Positions 43,874-52,411 of a stretch of 64,000 bases of DNA are shown here, piece by piece. Source of the stretch: DATFVJ01 sp035517695 (lineage in GTDB: Bacteria > Actinomycetota > Actinomycetes > Streptosporangiales > Streptosporangiaceae); the NCBI GenBank assembly GCA_035517695.1, contig DATIYI010000267.1, forward strand, positions 1 to 64,000. Reading direction: 5' to 3'. Within the stretch, counting starts at the first letter, position 1. Every line of letters begins with the position of its first letter. Under the pieces are notes generated by a model that saw only the letters and a program-made list of their open reading frames with translations, did no database searches and was not told where the DNA came from. The position numbers and the translations under genes were made by a program.

Positions 43874-46252
43874 TCAGAAGGATTCGGCACCCAGCCGCAC
43901 CTCCCTCAGCAGCCTGGGCGTGGGTGCCCGCCCAGGTGGCTGCGCCGGCTCGGGGCCGGCCTGCAGCGGCGGAACCTTCAGCATGACCGGCTGCGCGATC
44001 GAAACGGTCAAGGGCTTGCCGTAGTGCAGGATCTCGAGCGGATCGCCCTCCGCGAGCAGATAACTCGCCGACGAGTCCGTTACCTGCACCCGCAGCCGCC
44101 TGCCCTGCACGGTGACGGTGAACGCGAGCCTCGAGATGCCCTCGGGCAGGCGCGGCGCGAATCCAATTGTCGAGTTGTGGCGGTGCATGCCGCCGAAACC
44201 GGTCACCAGCGCGTTCCATGCCCCGGTGAGCGAGGCGATATGCAGGCCGTCCCTGGTGTTGTGCTCGAGGTCCCCGAGGTCCATCAGGGCGGCTTCGGCG
44301 AGATAGTCATAGGCCAGCCGCAACTGGCCCACCTGCGCGGCGACGGCCGACTGGGTGCACGCGGAAAGCGAGGAGTCCCGCACGGTCAGCCGTTCGTAGT
44401 AGTAGAAGTTGCGAGCCATCTGCTCTTCGGTGAAGGCACCGGGGCAGATCTGCATGGCCAGCACCAGATCGGCCTGCTTGACCACCTGCTTGCGGTAGAG
44501 GTTGAAGTAGGGGTAGTGCAACAGCAGTGGGTACTTGTCTGGTGGCGTTTTGGCGAAGTCCCACGTCTCGTGGCTCGTGAAGAGCTCGTTCTGCGGATGC
44601 ACGCCGAGCGCCTCGTCATACGGGATGAACATCGTTTCGGCCGCGTCCCGCCAGCTCGCCATCTCCTCTTCGTCGACGCCAAGCTCGGCTGCCTTGGCCG
44701 GATGACGTTTCGCCGCTTCGGCCGCGGCCCGCAGATTCCGCTGCGCCATCAGGTTCGTGTACACGTTGTTGTCGCCCAGGGCACTGTACTCGTCCGGGCC
44801 GGTGACACCGTCAATGCGGAAACCGCCCGCGGCATCGTGATGGCCGAGCGAGCGAAACAGCCGCGCGGTCCCCACGAGCAGTTCCAGGCCGATGGTCCGC
44901 TCGAAGCCCTCGTCGGCGGTGGCGTGCACGTAACGGCTGACCGCGTCGGCGATGTCAGCGCCGATGTGGAACGCGGCGGTTCCCGCGGGCCAGTAGCCGG
45001 AACACTCCTCGCCATTGATCGTGCGCCAGGGGAAGGCCGCTCCCTTGAGGCCAAGCTGCCGTGCCCGTTCGTAAGCATGGTCCAGCGTGCTGTGCCGCCA
45101 CCGCAACGCCGCGGCCGCCGCGTCCGGCACCGTGTAGGTGAAGGCGGGGAGCACGAACATCTCCTGGTCCCAGAAGGTGTGTCCGTCGTAGCCCGGGCCC
45201 GTCAGTCCCTTCGCTGGTATCGCCCTGGCTTCCGCGCGTGCGCCCGACTGCAGCAGGTGGAACAACCCGAACCGCACGGCCTGCTGGATCTCGGTGTCGC
45301 CGTCGAGCTGGACGTCGGCGCGATCCCAGAAGTCGTCAAGGAAGGTCCGCTGTTCGGCGAGCAGGGCCTCCCAGCCGGTCCGCCGCGCCGCGCTGAGGGC
45401 CGCCTCAACCTGATCACGTACCGCGGGCAGCGAGCGCATCCCCGACCAGCCGTATGATACGAACTTGACGAAGCGCAGCCGCTGCCCGGGCCGCAGGAAC
45501 GCGGTGATCGTCACCCGGCCGACGTCGGGGAAGCTCTCTGCCTCGATACCGCAGTCCTCCGGGCACTCGATGACATGGCTCATCCCGGTGCCGACCCGCA
45601 GCCCGCTCTTCTTGGTGACATGCACGAGCAGCGCCCTCGTGTCACGCGCGCCGTGGTGTTCCATCCGCAGCGGGGCCCTGAGCGCCGCGGCGACCCGTGG
45701 GTCACCGCCCAGGTCGGGAAGCTGCTCGTTGGCGACGAGCTCGGATTGCACGACGAGCCGGGCCGGGCCGTCGACCGGCTCGACCTCGTAATTGACGGCA
45801 CAGATGGCGCGCTGGGTCAGCGAAACCACGCGTTGCGATTTGATCCGGACCAGGCACCCGGCCGGCGAGACCCATTCCATGGCGCGGCTCAGCACGCCGC
45901 TGCGGAAGTCGAGCAACCGCTCGTGCGAGCGCAACTCGCCATATCGGATGTCGAGCGGCTCGTCGTCGACCAGCAGCCGGATCACCTTGCCGTTGGTCAC
46001 GTTGACGACGGTCTGGCCCGACTCGGGGAAGCCGTAACCCCGCTCCGCGTAGGGCAGCGGCCGTATCTCGTATACGCCGTTCAGGTAGGCACCTGGCAAG
46101 CCGTGCGGCTCACCTTCGTCCAGGTTGGCGCGCCAGCCGATGTGCCCGTTGGACAGCGCGAACACCGACTCGGCCTGGGCGAGCAGATCGAGCTTCAACT
46201 CGGTCTCGCGCAGGCACCACGGCTCGACGGGGAAGGAAGGCTGCCCGATCAT
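43874..46252 (-). CDS. Glycoside hydrolase family 65 enzyme (disaccharide phosphorylase type)
   Basis: A 792-residue GH65 protein. The N-terminal beta-sandwich begins WCLRETELKLDLLAQAESVF, with ALSNGHIGWRANLDEG. The (alpha/alpha)6 barrel carries GHTFWDQEMFVLPAFTYTVP and the proposed general acid Glu488 in GVTGPDEYSALGDNN, followed by KQADLVLAMQICPGAF and DSSLSACTQSAVAAQVGQL. Family members phosphorolyse maltose, trehalose or kojibiose, or hydrolyse trehalose. The exact substrate cannot be told, but the relic of a beta-phosphoglucomutase gene directly upstream points to a phosphorylase origin, because that enzyme consumes beta-glucose-1-phosphate. Confidence 0.93.
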   Translation of the reverse strand: MIGQPSFPVEPWCLRETELKLDLLAQAESVFALSNGHIGWRANLDEGEPHGLPGAYLNGVYEIRPLPYAERGYGFPESGQTVVNVTNGKVIRLLVDDEPLDIRYGELRSHERLLDFRSGVLSRAMEWVSPAGCLVRIKSQRVVSLTQRAICAVNYEVEPVDGPARLVVQSELVANEQLPDLGGDPRVAAALRAPLRMEHHGARDTRALLVHVTKKSGLRVGTGMSHVIECPEDCGIEAESFPDVGRVTITAFLRPGQRLRFVKFVSYGWSGMRSLPAVRDQVEAALSAARRTGWEALLAEQRTFLDDFWDRADVQLDGDTEIQQAVRFGLFHLLQSGARAEARAIPAKGLTGPGYDGHTFWDQEMFVLPAFTYTVPDAAAAALRWRHSTLDHAYERARQLGLKGAAFPWRTINGEECSGYWPAGTAAFHIGADIADAVSRYVHATADEGFERTIGLELLVGTARLFRSLGHHDAAGGFRIDGVTGPDEYSALGDNNVYTNLMAQRNLRAAAEAAKRHPAKAAELGVDEEEMASWRDAAETMFIPYDEALGVHPQNELFTSHETWDFAKTPPDKYPLLLHYPYFNLYRKQVVKQADLVLAMQICPGAFTEEQMARNFYYYERLTVRDSSLSACTQSAVAAQVGQLRLAYDYLAEAALMDLGDLEHNTRDGLHIASLTGAWNALVTGFGGMHRHNSTIGFAPRLPEGISRLAFTVTVQGRRLRVQVTDSSASYLLAEGDPLEILHYGKPLTVSIAQPVMLKVPPLQAGPEPAQPPGRAPTPRLLREVRLGAESF

Positions 46253-46359
46253 GGCTGGTCCGGCAGTTCGCCGAGGTCGCTCGCGACGATGTCGCCGGCC
46301 CGTAGCGCGTCGTCCAGGTCGAACAGGCAGGCGTGGATCTGGTCAGGGACACTCAACAC
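46249..46359 (-). pseudogene. pgmB: Internally deleted beta-phosphoglucomutase relic
   Basis: A 36-codon frame upstream of and overlapping the GH65 start (stop TGA shares two bases with the GH65 ATG). It begins LSVPDQIHACLFDLDDALRA, matching the N terminus of beta-phosphoglucomutase up to the HAD nucleophile motif (FDLDG). It then jumps directly to the C-terminal end of the same family, GDIVASDLGELPDQP. About 200 internal codons are missing in frame. The remaining peptide cannot be an enzyme, but its translation may still be coupled to GH65. Confidence 0.75.
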
Positions 46360-46650
46360 GGTAAGTTTCCTATCGAAAGCTGCCCAAACTGCTGCGCCGG
46401 TCGGCCACGGCGAGCCATTTCACCGCCGCTCGCAGCCTGCATGTCACAGCATTCCATGGGACGGGGCGCCTGGTGATGACAGCCACGCGACTGGCCCTTC
46501 CAGGCACGCGATACTGGCGGACAGGCGCGACCCTGGCCGACAGGCGCGACACTTGTGGCGGCCTGCGCCCCATGGCCCACGGCGAGGCGCGCGGCCGGCG
46601 AGCGAAAGAATGCGGAAGAATCCGCGAAGGGACGGCAACGGGACCACGCG

Positions 46651-48891
46651 ATGGAAACCAGCACGGCCAGCACGGCCAGCACATCGAGCGCTGTGCTCGA
46701 TGAACCCTTGCCCGCGGTGGTGGCGGGCAAGACGGCGAAGAACCTCGCCGCCGTGTCCTTGCGGACCGTCGGTGACCTGCTCGGGCATTATCCGCGCAGG
46801 TACGCCCAGCGAGGTGAGCTGACCGATCTGGCGTCGCTACGTGAGGGTGAGGACGTGACGGTCCTCGCCCGGGTCGCCACTGTGACCGGCAGGAAGATGA
46901 CCGGCAGGCGCGGCAGGCTGACCGAGGTAACGGTGACCGACGGGCGCGGCCGGCTGATCCTCACCTTCTTCAACAAGAACTCCTACTGGGAGTCGCTGCT
47001 CAAGCCAGGTACCTACGGCCTGTTCGCGGGGAAGGTGTCCGCCTTCAAAGGCAAGCGCCAGCTTGCCCATCCCGACTTCGAGCCGGTCGCAACTCCCGAC
47101 ACGGATAAGGCGGAACAGTTCGCCACCGAGCTGATCCCGGTGTACCCGGCGACGAAGGAGATGCCCTCTTGGAAGATCGCGGACGCCGTCCGGATCGTGC
47201 TCGACACGCTCGGCCAGATCGATGACCCGCTTCCCGCCGATGTGCGAAGCCGCTATGGGCTCTGCGGCCTGCGCGACGCCCTTGTCGCCATCCACCGGCC
47301 GGTGGATTACGCCGATGCCATGCGGGCACGCAAGCGGCTGAAGTGGGACGAGGCGTTCCTGCTCCAGATAGCGCTCGCGCAGCGCCGGATCGCAGCGCAG
47401 GCGCTCCCCGCCGCACCCCGCCGTGGCCGGGACGGCGGCCTGCTTGCCGGGTTCGACCACGCGCTGCCGTTCAGGCTGACCGGTGGCCAGCGTGCGGCAG
47501 GCGAGACCATCGCGGCCGACCTGGCCCGTGGCCATCCAATGCACCGGCTGCTGCAAGGAGAGGTCGGCGCGGGCAAGACGGTCATCGCGGTCCGCGCGAT
47601 GCTGCAGGTGGTGGACGCGGGTGGGCAGGCCGCCCTGCTCGCGCCCACAGAGGTGCTCGCGCAGCAGCATTACCGCTCGATCAGCGAGCTGCTCGGCCCG
47701 CTCGGCCGGGCAGGCCAGCTCGACGGCGCGGACCGCGCCACCCGCGTCGCGCTGCTCACCGGCTCGCTGGGTGCTGCCGCCCGGCGCGAGGCACTCCTGC
47801 ACGCGGCATCGGGTACGGCCGGGATCGTGATAGGCACGCACGCCCTGCTGCAAGAGCATGTGCAGTTCGCGGACCTCGGCCTGGTGGTGATCGACGAGCA
47901 GCACCGGTTCGGCGTGCAGCAGCGGGACATGCTGCGCGAGCGGGCCGCGTCGCGTGCGTCCGCCCGCCCGCACGTACTCGTCATGACGGCAACGCCGATT
48001 CCGCGCACCGTCGCCATGACCGTGTTCGGTGACCTGGACGTGTCCACCCTCACCGAGTTGCCCGCGGGCCGCGCGGCCATCGCCACCCACGTGGTTCCCG
48101 CCGCGGAGAAGCCGCGGTATCTCGACCGCGCCTGGCAGCGATTGCGCGAGGAAGTGGAAATAGGCCGCCAGGCGTACGTCGTCTGCCCCCGCATCGGCGA
48201 AACGGGATCCCTAACGGATGACTCGGATGCGGACAACTTCTTGGCTGCGGGCGGTTACGGGGACGAGCCGGCGGGCCGACCGCCGCTCGCGGTGCTTGAC
48301 GTCGCGCCAAGGCTCGTGGCAGGCCCGCTGGCTGGCCTGCGCCTCGCCGTCCTGCACGGCGGCCTGCACCCGGACGAGAAGGAGCGGGTAATGCGCAGTT
48401 TCGCCGTGGGTGAGCTCGATGTGCTTGTGGCGACGACCGTGGTGGAGGTTGGCGTGGATGTGCGGAATGCCTCGCTGATGGTCGTGCTGGACGCCGACAG
48501 GTTCGGGGTGTCGCAGTTGCACCAGTTGCGCGGCCGGGTTGGCCGCGGCAGCGAACCAGGCTTGTGCCTGCTTGTCACCGAGGCACCCGCGGACGGGAAG
48601 GCGCGGGCGCGGCTCGACGCGGTGGCCGCCACGCTCGACGGGTTCGAGCTGTCCAGGCTGGATCTCGAGCAGCGCCGCGAGGGTGATGTGCTCGGCGCGA
48701 CCCAGTCCGGGCGCAGGTCGCACCTCAAGCTGCTCACGCTTGCACGCGACGAGGGCCTGATCGGTCAGGCCAGGACGGAGGCGGTCGCGCTGGTCGGCGA
48801 CGATCCAGGCCTGGCCCGCCACCCGGCGCTCGCCGTCGCGCTGGCTGGGGTTATCGACCCCGACCGCGCCGGCTACCTGGAAAAGGCGTGA
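46651..48891 (+). CDS. recG: ATP-dependent DNA helicase RecG
   Basis: About 746 residues, taken from ATG 46651 (METSTASTAS), since the open frame above it is unlike RecG. Wedge domain with OB fold (DVTVLARVATVTGRKMTGRR), Walker A LLQGEVGAGKTVIAVRAML, DEQHRFGVQQRDMLRE, VMTATPIPRTVAM, and helicase motif VGRGSEPGLCLLV. It branch-migrates Holliday junctions and stalled forks. Start region has a short TAS-repeat. Confidence 0.95.
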   Translation: METSTASTASTSSAVLDEPLPAVVAGKTAKNLAAVSLRTVGDLLGHYPRRYAQRGELTDLASLREGEDVTVLARVATVTGRKMTGRRGRLTEVTVTDGRGRLILTFFNKNSYWESLLKPGTYGLFAGKVSAFKGKRQLAHPDFEPVATPDTDKAEQFATELIPVYPATKEMPSWKIADAVRIVLDTLGQIDDPLPADVRSRYGLCGLRDALVAIHRPVDYADAMRARKRLKWDEAFLLQIALAQRRIAAQALPAAPRRGRDGGLLAGFDHALPFRLTGGQRAAGETIAADLARGHPMHRLLQGEVGAGKTVIAVRAMLQVVDAGGQAALLAPTEVLAQQHYRSISELLGPLGRAGQLDGADRATRVALLTGSLGAAARREALLHAASGTAGIVIGTHALLQEHVQFADLGLVVIDEQHRFGVQQRDMLRERAASRASARPHVLVMTATPIPRTVAMTVFGDLDVSTLTELPAGRAAIATHVVPAAEKPRYLDRAWQRLREEVEIGRQAYVVCPRIGETGSLTDDSDADNFLAAGGYGDEPAGRPPLAVLDVAPRLVAGPLAGLRLAVLHGGLHPDEKERVMRSFAVGELDVLVATTVVEVGVDVRNASLMVVLDADRFGVSQLHQLRGRVGRGSEPGLCLLVTEAPADGKARARLDAVAATLDGFELSRLDLEQRREGDVLGATQSGRRSHLKLLTLARDEGLIGQARTEAVALVGDDPGLARHPALAVALAGVIDPDRAGYLEKA

Positions 48892-49186
48892 TCGTGGTCG
48901 GGCTTGGCGCCGGGTTCTGTCGGGGGACCTACCGCGGCGCCAGGCGCACTGGCTGCTCAGCATCGCGCCGGGTCCGTGGCGGCAGCCGGCATCCGCGTGC
49001 CTGCCGGCTGAGTAGCGGTGCCGCCGGGCTGTCCGGTGGCGGCAGCCGGTACCCGTGCGGCTGCCGACCGCTCAACGCCGTCCGCCCAGGCGCACGCACG
49101 CCGTCCGCCTCGTGCCTTGATCCCACGCCTCGCACTGATCAAGAGCGATCGGGCCGCGGCGGCTCTGGGCCCGGGGACCTGGCGCC
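48892..49186. other. Spacer between recG and rsmD
   Basis: About 295 bp with recurring GGCGGCAGCCGG and CTGCCGGCTG words that would fold into hairpins. No gene is supported. It could hold a recG terminator or a structured leader for rsmD. Confidence 0.4.
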
Positions 49187-49816
49187 ATGACGCGGGTGAT
49201 CGCGGGGGTCGTGGGCGGTAGGCGGCTGGCCGTGCCGCCGGGGCTGGCCACCAGGCCGACAAGCGACCGGGCACGTGAGGGCCTGTTCGGGACGGTGCAG
49301 GCGGTGCTCGGGTCGCTGACCGGCGCCCGGGTGCTCGATCTTTATGCTGGGTCGGGCGCGGTAGGCCTCGAGGCGCTCTCCCGTGGCGCGGCGCATGCGC
49401 TGCTCGTCGAATCCGCGCCGACGGCGATCAGCGCGATCCGCGCGAATATCGCAGCTCTTGATCTTCCTGGCGCATGCCTGGCAGCGGACCGCGTCGAGCG
49501 AGTGCTCGCCCGCGGCCCCACGGGTGCGCGGGCATCGTGCGGCGCCGCTCCAGGCAGTGCGGATGACGGCACTCGGATTCGCTATCACTTCGTGTTTGCC
49601 GACCCGCCCTACGCGGTCGGCGACGGCGAGGTTGACGCGATGCTGGTGGCGCTGCGCGAGGGTGGCTGGCTAGCGGATGCGGCGCTGGTCACCGTGGAAC
49701 GCCGGACTGGCGGTGCGCCGCTCGACTGGCCGTGCGGATACCGCACTGACCGGGTGCGTCGCTACGGCGATGCGACGCTCTGGTACGGTCTCGCCGCAGG
49801 CGGTTCTGCAGCATGA
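49187..49816 (+). CDS. rsmD: 16S rRNA (guanine966-N2)-methyltransferase
   Basis: A 209-residue RsmD: MTRVIAGVVGGRRLAVPPGL, RPTSDRAREGLFGTV, SAM site VLDLYAGSGAVGLEALSRGA and catalytic HFVFADPPYAV. It methylates G966 of 16S rRNA. Its stop overlaps the coaD ATG by 4 bp, the usual actinobacterial pair. A short Ala/Gly segment near residues 108-125 is extra. Confidence 0.95.
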   Translation: MTRVIAGVVGGRRLAVPPGLATRPTSDRAREGLFGTVQAVLGSLTGARVLDLYAGSGAVGLEALSRGAAHALLVESAPTAISAIRANIAALDLPGACLAADRVERVLARGPTGARASCGAAPGSADDGTRIRYHFVFADPPYAVGDGEVDAMLVALREGGWLADAALVTVERRTGGAPLDWPCGYRTDRVRRYGDATLWYGLAAGGSAA

Positions 49817-50316
49817 CCGGAGGGATGGTGGGTCGGGTGCGTCGTGCCGTTAGTCCAGGCTCATTCGATCCCGTGACGAACGGGCATCTCGACATCATCG
49901 GCAGAGCCGCGCGGCTGTACGACGAGGTCATCGTGGGTGTGCTGATCAACATCTCCAAGCGCAGCCTGTTCACCGTCGATGAGCGCATCGAGATGCTGCG
50001 CGACGTGACGTCCGACTACGGCAACGTCCGGGTAGAAAAGTTCCACGGATTGATTGTCGAATTCTGCCAGGCCAACAACATCCCCGTGATCGTCAAGGGG
50101 CTTCGAGCGGTGAGCGACTTCGACTACGAGATCCAGATGTCGCAAATGAACTACCGTCTGGCTGGCGTGGAAACGCTTTTCATGCCCACGAATCCGCTCT
50201 ATGCCTTCCTCTCGTCAAGCCTCGTAAAGGAGGTCGTCCAGTACGGCGGCGATGTGACCGGCCTCGTCCCCGCGCCGGTCGTGGAACGCTTGCGTGACCG
50301 CCTGGGTGGGCCCTGA
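49813..50316 (+). CDS. coaD: Phosphopantetheine adenylyltransferase
   Basis: A 167-residue CoaD making dephospho-CoA. It has AVSPGSFDPVTNGHLDIIGR (TxGH motif), VKGLRAVSDFDYEIQMSQMN and FLSSSLVKEVVQYGGDV. The first six residues may be an extension over the usual start. Coupled to rsmD. Confidence 0.97.
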   Translation: MTGGMVGRVRRAVSPGSFDPVTNGHLDIIGRAARLYDEVIVGVLINISKRSLFTVDERIEMLRDVTSDYGNVRVEKFHGLIVEFCQANNIPVIVKGLRAVSDFDYEIQMSQMNYRLAGVETLFMPTNPLYAFLSSSLVKEVVQYGGDVTGLVPAPVVERLRDRLGGP

Positions 50317-50483
50317 GTCCGCCGGCCGTGGGCGAACGCGGGCATCGCAACAAGGCGTTCACTTACTGTCACGTAGCTGCGGTCGCGTCCACGCCGCCGG
50401 GCCGGGACGGTCGCGGGCCCGAGTTGGTTACCCGTTAGTCGTCAGGTAGGCTGCGTCCGTCGTGCCCGACACCGTTATCAGCT

Positions 50484-51098
50484 ATGTCATACGGAAGCAG
50501 TAATCACACGGCTCCACGCAACGCACACGGTCCGTTCGTGTTTGACGTACGTCCACTCGGACGCCAGCCGGGTTCTTCGCGTGACGAGCACCGGACCGTT
50601 ATGGCACCCGCTGATTTCGGTGTCGAGTTGGTCGGCGTCCCTCCGGGCGCCGACCTCGAGTTGGACATCCGGCTCGAGGCAGTGATGGAAGGCGTGCTGG
50701 TTTCCGGCACGGTGCGGGCTCCGCTCACTGGTGAGTGCGCGCGCTGCCTGGATCCCGTGACCTCATCGATCGAGGTGGGGTTCCAGGAGCTCTTCTGTTA
50801 CCTGGCTGCCCGTGAGGCTGGGGACAGCGAGGCAACAGAAGAGGATCACTGCCTCGACGGTGACTTGCTCGACCTCGAGCCGGTATGCCGCGACGCGGTG
50901 CTGCTTGCACTCCCGCTCTCGCCGCTCTGTTCGGGTGACTGCCCGGGCCTGTGCGCCGAGTGCGGTGCACGGCTCGCGGACACCGGCCCGGAGCACGGCC
51001 ATGGCGACAGTGCCGACCCACGCTGGGCGGCGCTGCGACTGCTTGACGCAGCCGACACTGCGGCCCGGACCCGCCGGGATCACGCAGACGACCTATAG
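50484..51098 (+). CDS. YceD/DUF177 family protein
   Basis: A 204-residue DUF177 protein with the conserved core VSGTVRAPLTGECARCLDPV, ELFCYLAAREAG, and the cysteine-rich LCSGDCPGLCAECGARLADT near the C terminus. YceD homologues precede rpmF in most bacteria and are linked to 23S rRNA metabolism. The rpmF GTG is 10 bp after its stop. Confidence 0.93.
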   Translation: MSYGSSNHTAPRNAHGPFVFDVRPLGRQPGSSRDEHRTVMAPADFGVELVGVPPGADLELDIRLEAVMEGVLVSGTVRAPLTGECARCLDPVTSSIEVGFQELFCYLAAREAGDSEATEEDHCLDGDLLDLEPVCRDAVLLALPLSPLCSGDCPGLCAECGARLADTGPEHGHGDSADPRWAALRLLDAADTAARTRRDHADDL

Positions 51099-51108
51099 GA
51101 GGGCTGAC

Positions 51109-51285
51109 GTGGCCGTCCCGAAGCGGAAGATGTCACGGAGCAATACCCGGGCGCGCCGGGCAAGGTGGAAGACCACCGCTCCAGCGCTGATGGAGTGCCC
51201 GCAGTGCCACGAGCAGAAGCTTCAGCACACCGCCTGCCCGACGTGTGGCACGTACAACCGTCGTCAGGTCATCACGCCCGCATAA
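51109..51285 (+). CDS. rpmF: 50S ribosomal protein L32
   Basis: A 58-residue L32 from GTG 51109 (VAVPKRKMSRSNTRARRARW), with AGGAGGG just upstream. It keeps the zinc-ribbon cysteines CPQC and CPTC, the C+ form. Confidence 0.96.
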   Translation: MAVPKRKMSRSNTRARRARWKTTAPALMECPQCHEQKLQHTACPTCGTYNRRQVITPA

Positions 51286-51520
51286 GGGCTCCGAACCTCA
51301 CGAGATCGTTGTCCGTGCGGCACGCTGTCCCGGCTGGCGGACCCGGCTGGCGGATACGGCATGCGGGGATATCCCGTCATGTCGGCGTCTGCACGCCCGC
51401 TATCAGCCAGAAAAGCCGTAGGGATTGCCATCAGCTGCATGTTTGGCTGTCACAATTCGTTTGCGGGCAGGCACGATGGGCTATATGGGCATGCGGAGGC
51501 GTGAGCTGGAGAGGAACACG

Positions 51521-52408
51521 GTGAGCGTGATGAGCGGTGAGCCACCACGCAGCGCTGACAATGGCGCCTCCGCCGTCCCCGACCCTGCCGAACTGCTGAC
51601 CGCACTGGCCGTCCCGCTCGGTCCCGAGCTGCTCGACCGGGCGCTCACGCATCGGTCGTATGCCTACGAGAACGGCGGATTGCCCACCAACGAACGCCTC
51701 GAATTCCTGGGCGACTCGGTGCTCGGGCTGGTGGTGACAGACACCTTGTTCCGTGAGCACCCGGACCTGCCAGAGGGCCAGCTTGCCAAGCTTCGTGCGG
51801 CCGTGGTGAACATGCGCGCGCTCGCCGGCGTTGCGCGCGATCTTAAACTTGGCCGCCACATCAAGCTGGGCCGCGGCGAAGAGGGCACTGGCGGACGAGA
51901 CAAATCCTCCATCCTCGCCGACACGCTCGAGGCGATCATCGGTGCGGTATACGTGGACCGGGGGCTTGATGAGGCCTCCACGCTCGTGCATTGCCTGTTC
52001 GACCCGGTGATCGCCCGCTCGGCGCGGCTGGGCGCAGGACTGGACTGGAAAACCTCTCTGCAGGAGTTGACGGCGGCGGAAATGCTCGGCGTGCCCGAGT
52101 ATCAGGTCACGGAGAGCGGGCCTGACCATCAGAAGTCGTTCAGCGCGGTCGTTCGCGTCGGCGGCAAGATCTACGGTTCGGGCGACGGCCGCTCCAAGAA
52201 GGAAGCCGAACAGAAGGCTGCGGAGGTCGCTTGGCGCGCGATCGGCGCGGACTCGGACCGCGCGACAGGGCGGCCGGCCGCCGCCGCAAGCTCGGCGGAC
52301 AGGACCCGCGCGGCTGGCAGCGCGGCAGCCGAAGCCACCACGCAAGAACTGCGGCGTGGTCGGCCGGCGGGGGCTCAGCAGGCCCGGCGTGACGCCGCCG
52401 GGGGGTGA
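51521..52408 (+). CDS. rnc: Ribonuclease III
   Basis: About 295 residues, started at GTG 51521 behind GAGAGGA. The catalytic NERLEFLGDSVLGLVVTDTL and DKSSILADTLEAIIGAVYVD hold the metal-binding acids. The dsRBD runs LDWKTSLQELTAAEMLG to SKKEAEQKAAEVAW. The C terminus has a 50-residue Ala/Arg-rich tail. It processes rRNA and double-stranded transcripts, and is 3 bp from mutM, so the two are coupled. Confidence 0.95.
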   Translation: MSVMSGEPPRSADNGASAVPDPAELLTALAVPLGPELLDRALTHRSYAYENGGLPTNERLEFLGDSVLGLVVTDTLFREHPDLPEGQLAKLRAAVVNMRALAGVARDLKLGRHIKLGRGEEGTGGRDKSSILADTLEAIIGAVYVDRGLDEASTLVHCLFDPVIARSARLGAGLDWKTSLQELTAAEMLGVPEYQVTESGPDHQKSFSAVVRVGGKIYGSGDGRSKKEAEQKAAEVAWRAIGADSDRATGRPAAAASSADRTRAAGSAAAEATTQELRRGRPAGAQQARRDAAGG

Positions 52409-52411
52409 GCC

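Noticed and set aside
46110..46352. 80-codon minus-strand frame overlapping the GH65 start
   Set aside because: The frame one base away encodes the pgmB relic with recognisable motifs at both ends; this one has none.
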